The notes beneath the pieces are model-generated. The model searched no databases and was not told the DNA's origin. It saw nothing but the letters and a program-made list of their open reading frames with translations. Shown here piece after piece: positions 1 to 9,754 of a stretch of DNA of 64,000 nucleotides (positions within the stretch are counted from its first letter, which is position 1; the number at the start of each line of letters is the position of its first letter). Position numbers and translations under genes: made by a program. Source of the DNA: Eutreptiella sp. 'Long Island Sound 2002' (lineage: Eukaryota; Euglenozoa; Euglenophyceae; Eutreptiales; Eutreptiaceae). The stretch spans positions 100,442,357 to 100,506,356 of the forward strand of contig OZ038382.1 in NCBI GenBank assembly GCA_964036045.1, given 5' to 3'.

Positions 1-290
1 CGAGTGAACAAACAGATGACGTGCAAAACAGGCTGTCTCCGAAGATACCCGAGATCCGCACCCGTCTCGTAATTGAAATGCGGTTCCTTGGGCATGGCCA
101 CCAAAGGACGCCTTGGTGCCTTCTTCCGCTTTTCACAGGATTCACATACCAATCCCTGTGTTACAGACCGAAGAAGAGAGGCATCTCGATCCGGATTCGC
201 CAGAGCCAACTGTTCAACCAGATGAGGAAACGCTGCATGCCATAGCTTGGTATGTAAGGCCAGCAATTCCTTGCGCGCCAGCCGTTCATC
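1..290 (-). pseudogene. Ty1/copia-like Pol fragment: GAG-pre-integrase domain, cut by window edge
   Basis: Reading the minus strand from about 290 to 1 gives an uninterrupted protein with LHTKLWH, about 45 residues later CESCEKRKKAPRRP, and then a basic stretch. This matches the His-His/Cys-Cys finger of the GAG-pre-integrase domain that precedes the integrase core in Ty1/copia polyproteins. It lies directly downstream, in element orientation, of the Gag-protease remnant at 348-1991 but in another frame, so at least one indel separates them. Integrase and reverse transcriptase would lie to the left of the window. The assignment is from motif pattern only. Confidence 0.6.
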
Positions 291-347
291 GCCCTAACAC
301 TCAGCAGCGAACATCGAATACGAGTGTCCAACCGGCAAGGAAGCTAG

Positions 348-1991
348 TCACAACGACGCACGATGCGATGAATCCCAAAGAGATAACACCAGATGTCCGG
401 ACGAAGAGACATCACAACAAATCGTAAAACTGCCAGCACCCAAGTTTACAGTAACCGTGTTGTTTGCCGCGTCAATCCTCATGCGCATTCTCGCCATAGA
501 TCGCTGGCCAATCAACAGAGGTGTTTCCCCAGAAGCCACGTGCGTACGTAAGAACTGCACGCGACCACCAATCTGTACTGGTAAGTCGAATCTGTTGAGC
601 GCTGACTTCGTGCCACCGTCCCCAAACACAAACCACGCATTGGTGTCACTCCGACGAACATCGGAGCCATCTGGTCCAAGCTTGCGCAGCTAGTGATCGA
701 GCCAAAATTCCCCACACATCGTGTCAGTACACCCAAGATCAATGATCCCATGACACAAGGATTCAGAGCAAAGCTTGTGAAGTGGAGAAGACAATGAACC
801 AGACTGCGCCATCAAACACACACCAGGGTTGTGAAACAAATCAGCAGTGGTGTCATGACCAACCACCGAGAAAACCTCACGCATGCCAGCCCCACCAGAC
901 TTGCTCTCAGCGGTTGGCACCGCACGCGAAGACCCTTCCTCTTCCGTCGACGCCTCTTGTGCCATCAGGGTCGAAGCTGACGTCGTCTTCTCAGGACAAT
1001 CACGTTGAACATGCCCACGCTTCCCGCACTTCCAGCAGGTAACCCGGGACCCACTCTGCGCGTTTACCTTATTTCCGGTTGGTGTTTTGTTATTCCCCCG
1101 CCGCTGCGCCTCAGCCCCAAACATGCAATCGATTGGTCTTGACGTCGATGCGCCTGGAAAAAGCTGTCTAATAGCAACAAGCACCTGCGAGGAAACCAAC
1201 GACTGACCTGTGCTCGCGACTGCCAGCGCCCGCTGATCCGCATCCAGGTTGGAGTTCAGCAACGCCAGCGTCCCCGAAAATTGCTCATCCAAGACAATGC
1301 CAAAATTCGCAAGACGATAGACCAGCATATCCAGCCGATTAATCCAGCTAAGCATGTTACTGTCACCTTGCTTACACTCCAGCAGTCCAACAACCGCCTG
1401 AAGTATATTGTCTGCAGTATCTCCACCGTGCGCCCACTCTATTATCCCAAGTAGTCCTTGAAAGCCTTGATGGGTACGAAGCGCGTCCAGTGGCATCTTT
1501 GCAGCGACAACGCGCGCCGCACGCCCTCGTAGCTTCGTAAAATCCTGAACATTGCGTGTCGACACTGCAAGCGTACTCTCTGCATTTTACGCGACGACCT
1601 GTACGCGCCACGCGTGAAACTCGTGTAAACCAAGCTTGCTGTCCACTGCCTCGTCTTCAGAACCAAACGTCGGACAGTCGAGTCGCAAAGGAGATCAAGA
1701 AGACACCGGAGTGGGTAACGTATTCAAGCGATGCAATGAGTGGACGTTGTCTTGTTGAACTCGTTGCTGCTCAGCCTGCAGAGAAAGCACCTGTGCGTCG
1801 AATGCTTGCTTCATGTCATGTAGAACTTGATTTTGCTGAAACAACTGTCTTTGCAACGTGCCGATAGACGTGTTCAAATCAACCGGCGCAATGCCAGTCG
1901 CAGCATTAGGAGGATACAAGAGAGTGTGGCCAGAAGGTCCTGCCCCAGGAGTATGAGTAGGATCCAGATCATCCAAGGTAAGTCCAGCCAT
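348..1991 (-). pseudogene. Ty1/copia-like Gag plus aspartic protease, three in-frame stops
   Basis: One minus-strand frame starts at ATG 1991 and runs to 348. It contains a glutamine-rich coiled N-terminus, a helical Gag core, and the zinc knuckle CWKCGKRGHVQRDC (CX2CX4HX4C) near 1020-1060. The protease follows, with its active-site region reading IIDLGCTDTM where DTG or DSG is expected, so the catalytic triad is altered. A C-terminal protease part with PLLIGQRSM follows. Stop codons in the same frame at about 1695, about 1593 (TAA) and 690-692 (TAG) break it. The order Gag, protease, GAG-pre-integrase is typical of Ty1/copia. It is a decayed copy. ATG 1991 was chosen as the first Met of the frame. 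Confidence 0.75.
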
Positions 1992-2010
1992 GGAAAAGTG
2001 ATGCTACCAG

Positions 2011-2106
2011 TGTTAAAATTTCCCTTGGCACTTTTCAATAGCAAACAATGCAGTGAATTCCAGGAATGATCTCTCACTTGAGTAGTGACAAATCAATGTG
2101 TCAACA
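2011..2106 (-). repeat. Possible short LTR of the copia-like element
   Basis: The segment starts TGTTAAAA and ends TCAACA, giving TG...CA ends with a near-perfect 6-bp inverted match. It lies just outside the Gag start. The minus-strand bases after it read TGGTAGCA, resembling an initiator-Met tRNA primer-binding site (usually TGGTATCA). At 96 bp it would be very short for an LTR, and no partner copy is in the window. Confidence 0.25.
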
Positions 2107-2267
2107 AAACACCAACCTAAGAGGTTGCAAGAAGAATGGTACAAAAGCCTTTTTGAACCTTATAAATTGATAGAAAAACATTTGTAAATGATGCAAAAGC
2201 TCATTTCATATCAATGTCATAGATTAGGAACATCCCATGCTGAAATGGATTTATCGCTTTTAGGAAA
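2107..2267. other. AT-rich spacer, no recognisable feature
   Basis: This short AT-rich stretch lies between the copia remnant and the first coding-looking exon of the plus-strand zone. I see no gene, repeat or RNA in it. Confidence 0.5.
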
Positions 2268-2666
2268 TTGCATGGATGGCATCCGGGAATGGAACCTAGG
2301 ATTTTGCAATGCAAATCCCATGTTCTGCCAATTATGATAAAACATCCGGCTGATAAAGTTTCATCTCAATTCATTATAGATCAACAGACAATATCGTCTG
2401 AATTCAGAAAACAGACAGGTTTCCAAGGGGCATCAAAAAATAATTGGTTTGATGGATATTTTAAAACCGTTGCAAACAAGTATGGCGGAAGAAATATTTC
2501 TGTAAGAATGATGTGTCCCATGGGCGAGACAGGGAAAAGTATTGTTTGGTGACCATTCCTTGCGCGAGGCCTCGCGCAAAGACGTTCATTTGTGTCAGAT
2601 GAAGGTGCTACAGCACGACGCATTAGGCAGGTTGTCGAAAAATGGAGCCCTGTCGTATTTATACAG
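2268..2666 (+). pseudogene. Unrecognised coding fragment with a palindrome-containing intron
   Basis: A protein-like frame runs from about 2268 to 2538 (it includes WFDGYF, VANKYGG and CPMGETGK). Removing 2539-2598 (GTATTG...TGTCAG, 60 nt) joins it in phase 1 to EGATARRIRQVVEKWSPVVF. The 20-bp palindrome lies inside the removed segment. After 2666 protein-like sequence continues only in another frame, with stops, so the locus looks broken. No ATG start is evident and no family is recognised. The intron is inferred from GT-AG ends, frame continuity and similarity to the better supported introns at 5805-7450. Confidence 0.35.
2560..2579. repeat. 20-bp perfect palindrome TTGCGCGAGGCCTCGCGCAA
   Basis: This is a perfect inverted repeat with no spacer, inside the putative intron 2539-2598. 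The identical 20-mer recurs at 7411-7430 and 10605-10624. Confidence 0.9.
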
Positions 2667-2789
2667 GTAACTTAGTACCATTATCAGCATTGCGTGATAA
2701 AGATGGATCTATTAACGAATAAACTGCTACAATGGTGTACCCAAGAATCTTGAGAAGTATAAATGTTCCGGAACAAACTGCAGTTTCAA

Positions 2790-2805
2790 GCGCGAGGCCT
2801 CGCGC
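2790..2805. repeat. 16-bp palindrome GCGCGAGGCCTCGCGC
   Basis: This is the core of the same family. A GTATAA lies about 34 bases upstream at 2756, so it may sit in another intron, but no clean 3' splice site could be fixed. Confidence 0.9.
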
Positions 2806-2845
2806 ATGGAACGGCGCATGAGAAACATTAAAGTTTCGGTGATCA

Positions 2846-2865
2846 TTGCGCGAGTCCTCGCGCAA
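2846..2865. repeat. 20-bp palindrome family copy, central change
   Basis: The sequence reads TTGCGCGAGTCCTCGCGCAA, one central base off the perfect form. The arms are intact. It lies 40 bp from the previous copy, in sequence without a confident exon. Confidence 0.85.
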
Positions 2866-3252
2866 TGGATCTCATAAGCGCTCATAGAAACCAAAAATGG
2901 AACAGATCCACCAACTACACAGCATGTCCATTCCCTTGATGCGGCGCTGCTGCATTGGCGCCCATACAGGTCCCGCCGGCATCTCCAGTTCTCATACTGT
3001 GGTCACCGCTGGCTTCACTGCCCAGCAGCGATGGTAGCGCGCGGCAACTGGCTACCGCAATCAGGATTAACTAGTCAAATGTGGGATCACCAGACAGTTA
3101 CAGTTAACCGAAAATGGTGCATGCGACAAGCGAATCACAGAATAAATGGTCGCGCGAAAACTGTGTGACAGGTTGATGTTTCAAATCAAGAAAGTCTTTC
3201 AAACAGCGATCTTTACGTAGATACAGGTACGCAAATATTCTTCACAGCAACA
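2866..3252. other. No gene seen; short mixed-composition spacer
   Basis: There are no convincing exons or repeats in this segment upstream of the ORF at 3253. It may hold the promoter or 5' UTR of that gene. I could not identify a TATA box or other element. Confidence 0.4.
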
Positions 3253-5238
3253 ATGCCCCTGCGAGAAGAGGTGGACCTTGAGAAGACAGTGGCCGCAGCA
3301 TCTCAAGTTTTCTGCGATGTCTGCTCAGAGGAACCGCCGTACCACACGGCAGAAGAACTGTGGGCAGGGCTAGAACAGGGGGACGAGGGCGCGTGATGAT
3401 TGTTTGTGTTTTTTCTGCGTCTGTGCAAAAAAGAACGGACGCGTTGCAGCCTTGAAAAGGCGATTGCGGCAGAAGGCAAGAGATGGGTTGGTGTTTTGAT
3501 AGAGGGGGCCTGGCGCCTTTATTTGCTGATGCGCCACCGCGCAGTTCCATACCAGGGAAAACCAAAGTCAGTTGTTGAGGTAGAGGGAAGTAGGGCGCAG
3601 CGTCGCATTTTAGCAAGGTCAGGTCTGGCGCGATACAGTGCACCTTCGCTGAAGGAGAAGTCCGCAGTCAGGTTACAGACTACATGGAACAAAATACACC
3701 AACAGTGGGTTGTGCTGTGGATGGACAACTGGTACAACAAACAGTTTACCACAAATCCTGACAAGAACGACAAAAGCCTGAACGCAACAGCGTTGGCTGT
3801 GTTGCTACTGAAGGATGCACCGCGCTACTGGCATGGTCATCCTAGCCTGGAGGAGCTTGAACGGCGTGTTCCTGTTGTTGCACGCATGCTGGGGAACACC
3901 GAGGGAACATTTGCACGTATCCTGCGTGATCTGGGATTTGCAAGAACGCGACCTGTTGTTCGAAACATTAGGGCGCCGCTTGACATTATTCGCCCTGTAC
4001 CTGCCAAGAGACCACATTGGCGACCCCTTTGTCTAAGTAAAGAAAAGGTGAGCGGCAACATCTCGCTGCTTCATCTATTGCAATTCACTAGGGACTTGGC
4101 GCAGCACACTCGACCAGTCGTGCCTGTTTTATGTGATGAGAACATCCATTACCCCATTTGTAAGATGATGTACGGTGAAAAAACAACGGGTTGGAATGTC
4201 TGGCTTTTCTTGCGGTCACACCCTATATTGTACGGTTTCTGGCATGCGTACAAGTTTTGCGTTACACAAACATTTCGCTCATTTTGGCCGATCCTGACTT
4301 TCTTCCGTAAAGGTTTGGTGCGCAGCGGTGACACAGTCCCCTGTTTTGCCAAGCTGATCACAATGGAGATAATTGTTGGCGCACTGCTGTTGGGTATGGG
4401 CCCCCACATACGGCGCCTTAACAGAAAATGTCATTCCCTTGGGCTGGCACGTCCTGTAGTTCGGCGAGGACGCCTGCGTTACGCTGTGTGTAAGGCCATA
4501 CAGGTTCGTTTAACACAATACTGTCCTATGTTACTATACCTAGGTCACCTCGTTAGACAGTGCAATTTGGCCGGGGAGACGGCCAACACGGGTGTTTTTG
4601 CTTCTGATGGATTGCAGATTGTTATGCGTCTGTTAGACCGTTTGAAAATGGGTGACACACCTTTAAAATACGATTGCACTGTTGCAACTGCGCTATTGTG
4701 CCACACTGCATGGCACACAGCCATGCCTGGACAGGCTTTTGCCGAGGAGTTTTGTGAAAGTCTGCTTTCCAGCCTTGTGACAAAGAAGGGCCAAAACAGA
4801 GGTGCAGTAACCATTGAAGATGTTGACGATCTGTATCATCTCATCACTATCCGCAAAGAAGGTCACAGGGTGGACGTCCGCAAAATCCCCAATTCCTTTG
4901 TCAATTCCGTGCGTCAGCGGTTAACTGCTTACTTGAACGCAGAGTGTGTATATGTGCCTTGGGTTAGGTGGTGTGCTGAGCCTACTTGTACAATTCAGGC
5001 GCATTGGCCGCGCAGGGGTGTACCTAACTTTCCACCGTCTCTTCTAATTCCAGAGGGTTCTAACCACTACAAACAAGTCCTTGTGTCTGTGTTGTTGGTG
5101 CTAACGCAGCGAGGGCCGCTTAAGGCTGGTTTTAAGCGAAAACTGTCGGAGCTGATCCCGCAACGCAGTGTGTTGGAGGAACAGAGAGAGGCCGACACGC
5201 TGCGAAACGTTCAAAGAAGATTGGAGAACATGCAGTGA
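3253..5238 (+). CDS. Unrecognised protein of about 600 residues, possibly transposase-like; two tandem stops near the N-terminus
   Basis: ATG 3253 opens a 47-codon frame ending in two adjacent TGA codons (3394-3399). The same frame then stays open for 612 codons to 5238. Whether the stops are decay or lie in a small unresolved intron is unclear. The body is basic and hydrophobic. A central block has an acidic LCDENIHYP near residue 230, then HPILYGFWHAYKFCVTQTFR about 45 residues later. This D...WH..K spacing resembles RNase H-fold transposase-like proteins of the DUF6589 type, but that is a guess. The C-terminus is charged and helical. Palindromes follow the stop at 5239 and 5293. No signal peptide or clear membrane segment is seen. 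Confidence 0.55.
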
Positions 5239-5256
5239 TGCGCGAGGCCTTGCGCA
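5239..5256. repeat. Imperfect palindrome family copy after the stop codon
   Basis: The sequence reads TGCGCGAGGCCTTGCGCA, with one mismatch in the arms. It begins directly after the TGA of the upstream ORF. Confidence 0.8.
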
Positions 5257-5292
5257 AACAGCATGAAACAACAGGTTAGTACACCCCCTGTC

Positions 5293-5312
5293 TTGCGCGA
5301 GGCCTGGCGCAA
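5293..5312. repeat. Imperfect palindrome family copy in spacer
   Basis: The sequence reads TTGCGCGAGGCCTGGCGCAA, with one arm mismatch. A GTTAGT lies upstream at about 5275 and CAG triplets lie downstream, so it may be the core of a 3'-UTR intron. This could not be confirmed because no coding frame flanks it. Confidence 0.75.
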
Positions 5313-5804
5313 GGTTGACAGTCAAAAACAGTGCCGAGCCCCTTCAGTTTTGCATTATCAACCATACTGTACTCGTAATCGCTAGAAGCGCCTCACATAT
5401 GCATTATCGACAACGATTTTGACCCTTTTCAATGTTATGTTTCCTTTAATACAGGCTTTCTCCTTATCGCAGAATGGCAAGCCCCGCCAAAAAAACAGCC
5501 GAGGAACGAGAAGATACCGACTATGACCCTGGGACCTCAGGATCGGAGGCTGGAACACCAAAGAAGGGGCGTAAAAAGAAGGAAAAACCAGATCCTGGCT
5601 TAACCTTGGGTACTGACATGGAGGACCACCTGAAACCTGATGGGAGGCAGGTGGAGGTTGAGCTGGACAACGTGAGAATCGACCAGGAGAAGACAAAGGG
5701 GCAAATTAGACGGAAAGATACGAAGTTACTGCAGAAGCGTATTGAGTCACTCGAGGCAGCAGCGCCAACAGGCCCATTACATGTTGTTCACTGGGAAGAT
5801 AATA

Positions 5805-5877
5805 GTATGTTGCCAACCGACTCTTCGCTCTTCTCGTTGCGCGAGCCCTCGCCCATAGACGTGTCTCATATTTGCAG
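5805..5877 (+). other. Intron 1 (73 nt), palindrome-cored
   Basis: GTATGT...TTTGCAG. Splicing joins a phase-1 codon (A plus AT) and restores one frame. An imperfect palindrome, TTGCGCGAGCCCTCGCCCA, at 5837-5855 lies at the centre. Confidence 0.8.
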
Positions 5878-6239
5878 ATCGCGATTTTTGGTGTGTATCT
5901 GGACAGCACAGCGTGGAAGCAATTGCAAAGATTCGGGAGAAGCGACGCACAGCGTGTCTCGATCTGCAGCAGTGGCATACTACATGCATCGCCGATATTC
6001 TGAAGCCTATGACACCGTGGGCCTTCCGTGCAAAGCTGGCGGGACAAGCACAAGGAAGCGCACAAGACGTTGAGCCAATACCGCTGTATGAGGCAGCAGA
6101 TAACCTCATTCGATGTGTTGAAGATCAGCGGCGGCGAGGCCTGGCTGACACGTACAGCAATCTCAAGATCGCCATTGTGGATGCTATGCAGATGAGTGCC
6201 CTGGTTCCAACCGCTGAACTGAAGCAGCCTGGTCAATTC

Positions 6240-6310
6240 GTATGTTCATTAATCGTTGTTTCGATGCTGTTCGCTGCGTGAGGCCTCGCGCATAACGTTG
6301 TCACTCTCAG
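6240..6310 (+). other. Intron 2 (71 nt), palindrome-cored
   Basis: GTATGT...ACTCTCAG, phase 0, joining ...PGQF to DKMYKLW. The palindrome copy TGCGTGAGGCCTCGCGCA lies at 6275-6292, with one arm mismatch. Confidence 0.8.
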
Positions 6311-6609
6311 GACAAAATGTATAAATTGTGGAAAGATTTTATGACGTTTGCCTACTATGCTGGTCCGGAACCTGTGAAAGGTCTGCAGAAGTTCCACGAC
6401 AAAGGGGAGAAAGTCACGAAGAACGCGCTGAAGAAACTGGACGGGATCCTGTTGCCGGAGTTCTACAAGAAAGTGGCAGAAGTGATGCAGGGAGAAAAAA
6501 CAACCCTTAAATCCTTGCCGAATTCGATTGACGACATGATCCTTGACCAGTGGGTCTCAATGCACCTGGACCACCCGCACAACAGCCAGTACGTTCTACC
6601 TGAGAAAGG

Positions 6610-6682
6610 GTTGTACCATCGACGCGACGTGGGTTCCGCTTCTGCATTGGTGCGCCGCACTTTCTCCATTTCTGTTCTTTAG
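6610..6682 (+). other. Possible intron (73 nt) without recognisable palindrome
   Basis: GTTGTA...TTCTTTAG has the same length class as its neighbours, but its centre no longer holds a palindrome. The downstream frame has stops whichever phase is used, so the call is weak. Confidence 0.4.
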
Positions 6683-7383
6683 CCAAAGACATGCGGACCC
6701 GCAAAGAGGTTGCTGCACTCTGAAGGCCTGCCCTGAAGGTGACTCTTGGCACATGGGGCTATTGGCGGGAACCTGAAGGCAAAAGTCGCGGTCCATGGCC
6801 GGCATGGAAATCCATGATTCGCGCACCACTGTGGCAGGTGGCAGAGAAAGGCTAACCCGCCTCCCTGAAAATCCTCAACGTCCAAAAACTCCTGGGTCAA
6901 GAGCCTACCAAGAGCCGTGTGGTCCCCCCAGCTGCTGGCGTTACTGGTGACTTCAAGATAGTGGAACAGCAGGATCCATTACTGTCAAGTCAAACTATCA
7001 CAATTAAGGCGACCCGAATTGCAGCGTTGGCCCACGATCCCCCGGGGCGGTTTATTGAGATTGACAAGAACCTGATTGACATCAACGGCGACATATTTGG
7101 ACATCTTGCTCCTGAGATGATGTGCCCAGCCTGGCTGTATGAAGGGATGGCGCGTGCCGATACCCTTGTCTGCGGCTGTCAAACTGTCGTTGACAACATG
7201 TTCGACGTGCTGGAGACGGAAACAGATAGGCGTCTCAACGATGATTTCAACGCGCCGCGCATGGCTAACATGTTGCGTGTTCCCATCTTCAGTTGGCAAG
7301 TCAAACCGAAGCCTGCAGGGGATCCTACAACGTGTGACGGTCGCTGGTTGCTGATACCGTCGGCGAATAGCTGGTCGAGAAAG

Positions 7384-7450
7384 GTATAATTCCCTCATTA
7401 CGTCCGCTCTTTGCGCGAGGCCTCGCGCAATAACTTCTGCCTCATTGCAG
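7384..7450 (+). other. Intron (67 nt) with perfect 20-bp palindrome core
   Basis: GTATAA...CATTGCAG, phase 0, joining ...SWSRK to IPNYLTFGP. The perfect palindrome TTGCGCGAGGCCTCGCGCAA occupies 7411-7430, centred within 4 nt of the intron midpoint. Confidence 0.85.
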
Positions 7451-7542
7451 ATTCCGAATTATCTGACGTTTGGACCTACTCAAGTAGAGGAGATGGATCC
7501 TGTTGAATTTGGCAGTCACCTTCTGATAACGACAGTTATGTG

Positions 7543-7546
7543 GTAT
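7543..7546. repeat. Target-site duplication GTAT, left copy, of the small LTR element
   Basis: GTAT immediately precedes the TG of the left LTR and is repeated at 9755-9758 after the right LTR. Removing the element and one copy leaves a continuous reading frame (TVMWY then FDTHLFYL). Confidence 0.9.
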
Positions 7547-7898
7547 TGAAGCGGTAGCGGCAGGGTCTCCCTACCGCTACCCGCTGTGGCTCGCACGTGC
7601 GCTGAATAGCGCAATTTATGACGTAAAATGGGATTACGAAAGCTACAGAGCAATAGCTAGAATTGCAGTTTTTTATGTTAAAATAGCAGTTTTTTATGAT
7701 AAATTTATGCTGTTGTGCCCCATTTTGTAATTATTCGCGAGATTTCACTGTTTTTCCGTGTTTTCACAGGCATCTATGTAGATTTGAAGGCCTGTGGCTA
7801 ACGCCTTAGAACAGTTTAAGCAACTTAAACCGACTCACGAAATGTTCGATTCTTGCAGAAAATGCGGTGCTTTGCAGGAGGGTCACGAAAACGCTTCG
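7547..7898 (+). repeat. Left LTR (352 bp) with terminal hairpin
   Basis: It begins TGAAGCGGTAGCGG and near 7551-7583 can fold: GGTAGCGG pairs with CCGCTACC around GGGTCTCCC. It ends CGCTTCG instead of CGCTTCA. Two copies of GCAGTTTTTTAT lie in its middle. Confidence 0.9.
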
Positions 7899-8084
7899 AA
7901 ACTGTTCTAACAACCCTGAACAGGGACAGCCGCCGGCCGCAGCGCATCGCAGCGCCGAGGAGCGGCGCCAACACGCGCTGAAGCCAGAAGGCGCTGGGCG
8001 CAGCGCCACTCAGCACCGCAACGTGGCCGTCAGCCGCAGCACGCGGCCAGAGGAGAGGCAGCAAGTGCCTCCGCAGCGTCCCGG

Positions 8085-8909
8085 ATGAGCAGCAGCGACA
8101 GCAGCGGCGTCAGGACGTGGGGACCGCAAAATGGCGGCTACAACCTGGACAGCATGAGCGACGCGTCAGACTGGAGTCCCAGTCCAAGGCCAAGTTCGAG
8201 CCGCAGTCCCGCGTTCGAGCAACAGAGGTATGGCCCTTCCAGCCGTCAACCCTATGGCCGTGGGAACCAGCACGGCGGCAGCATCGGCCGTCCCAAGAGC
8301 GGCAGTACCAGCCGCAATCCGGATTACCGTGACGGCCAACGAGCCGTCGAAAGAGAGCTCTTCCGCAAGCCGGACAATCGTCAAGCAGCGTGGGGTCGCC
8401 AACCAGCGCCCTGGAGAACGCCGGAGTGCCAATCAGCCCTCCACCGAAGACAAGGTCCAAGCCGTGGTCACGCAGACCGTGGTCAAGCGTCAAGGGAGCG
8501 CCAACCAGCGCCCCAGAAAGCGCAGGAGTACGGACCAGTACCCCAACGTGGAGGAGCGTTCACCGGAAATCCACGCAACCCCAGTCCCAGCCGGTTAAGC
8601 TCGGAGATCGCCATCCTACCAACCGAGACGGTGGAGTTGAAGGCCTGGGCCGTGGAGATGGCAGCGTGGGCGAGGAATGCAGCAGCGGAGATCCGTACCC
8701 TGAAGTCGGAGCAGGAGAGTCTGCAAGAGCGAGTCCGTCGCCTGGAGAAGACGTCCAAGACGAAGTCCGCTACGGGCGAAGCGAAGAAGAAGGTGGAAGT
8801 CGTGGAGGACTTCCAGACGCCGAAGAAGACCGCCACGACCAGCAGAGCGACCAACCAAGACAGTGGGACGCAGACGCCTGGCAGTGGCAGCCGTCGTTGG
8901 AGACGGTGA
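8085..8909 (+). CDS. Gag-like protein of the small LTR element (274 aa)
   Basis: ATG 8085 to TGA 8909. The first 170 residues are Ser, Pro, Arg and Gln rich low complexity. Residues from about 178 to 235 form a heptad-like coiled coil (WAVEMAAWARNAAAEIRTLK then QESLQERVRRLEK). The tail is basic and ends SRRWRR. No zinc knuckle is present. The coiled-coil-plus-basic layout resembles the N-terminal Gag region of the large element (32750-32930), which suggests a packaging role, but no homology can be proven by eye. It is the only sizeable frame in the element and is intact. Confidence 0.55.
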   Translation: MSSSDSSGVRTWGPQNGGYNLDSMSDASDWSPSPRPSSSRSPAFEQQRYGPSSRQPYGRGNQHGGSIGRPKSGSTSRNPDYRDGQRAVERELFRKPDNRQAAWGRQPAPWRTPECQSALHRRQGPSRGHADRGQASRERQPAPQKAQEYGPVPQRGGAFTGNPRNPSPSRLSSEIAILPTETVELKAWAVEMAAWARNAAAEIRTLKSEQESLQERVRRLEKTSKTKSATGEAKKKVEVVEDFQTPKKTATTSRATNQDSGTQTPGSGSRRWRR

Positions 8910-9402
8910 TAATTTACTATTCCGTTTGTTGGAACACCGGTGGGCAAGTCCAGTCTTGTCAGACTTGCCGTGGTGAGAGCCCAGTCTTGTCAGGCTCCAC
9001 CAACCGGGTATATATGTGGGTCTTAAAACCCATGTATATATGGGGCAGATCAGCCCCTGCCGCACGCACCCGCACTTGTACAGTACAGTGCACGGTGCCT
9101 GGGTAAGGCACGAACTGACACAGCAACGTGGATTTGATGCTGAGTTGTAGTGCTGTGTGCGTGCCTGTCCTGTTGTTTGGTTTTTGAAAGCATGGAGGTT
9201 TTCGGGAAACTGAAAACTTTTTCAGGTTTTCGAAACAAACCGGGCAGGCCACCCAAGGCCTTTTTCTTTTTTTTTCCTAGAGTGGCAAAGCAGGTTTTTG
9301 CCTGAGGGTACAATTGGTGCTCCCCACCGGACACCTAGGAAAAGGCTACCTCTGGGGTTTGTTTTTCCTCTTGGAGGATAAACAAACCTTTAAGTAGGGG
9401 GG
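8910..9402 (+). other. 3' untranslated interior of the small LTR element, with polypurine tract
   Basis: There is no ORF. Near 9008-9042 two ATATATG-containing arms flank GGGTCTTAAAACCC and could form an imperfect hairpin. The polypurine tract AAGTAGGGGGG is at 9392-9402. Confidence 0.7.
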
Positions 9403-9754
9403 TGAAGCGGTAGCGGCAGGGTCTCCCTACCGCTACCCGCTGTGGCTCGCACGTGCGCTGAATAGCGCAATTTATGACGTAAAATGGGATTACGAAAGCT
9501 ACAGAGCAATAGCTAGAATTGCAGTTTTTTATGTTATAATAGCAGTTTTTTATAATAAATTTATGCTGTTGTGCCCCATTTTGTAATTGGTCGCGAGATT
9601 TCACTGTTTTTCTGTGTTTTCAGAGGCATCTATGTAGATTTGAAGGCCTGTGGCTAACGCCTTAGAACAGTTTAAGCAACTTAAACCGACTCACGAAATG
9701 TTCGATTCTTGCAGAAATTGCGGTGCTTTGCAGGAGGGTCACAAGAACGCTTCA
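9403..9754 (+). repeat. Right LTR (352 bp)
   Basis: Same length as the left LTR. It ends CGCTTCA and is followed by GTAT at 9755-9758. Confidence 0.9.

Larger units (their letters stand above)
7547..9754 (+). mobile_element. Non-autonomous LTR retrotransposon, 2,208 bp
   Basis: Two 352-bp direct repeats (7547-7898 and 9403-9754, roughly 3% different by eye) flank a 1.5-kb interior. Each starts TGAAGCGGTA. The right one ends CGCTTCA, the inverse of the start, while the left one ends CGCTTCG. The tract AAGTAGGGGGG lies directly before the right LTR, as a polypurine tract should. The interior carries one protein-coding frame (8085-8909) but no protease, reverse transcriptase or integrase, so it must use enzymes from elsewhere. 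The shared LTR start, tract and GTAT duplication point to a relative of the 17-kb element at 27347-44381. It sits inside an exon of the 5474-10472 gene. Confidence 0.9.
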
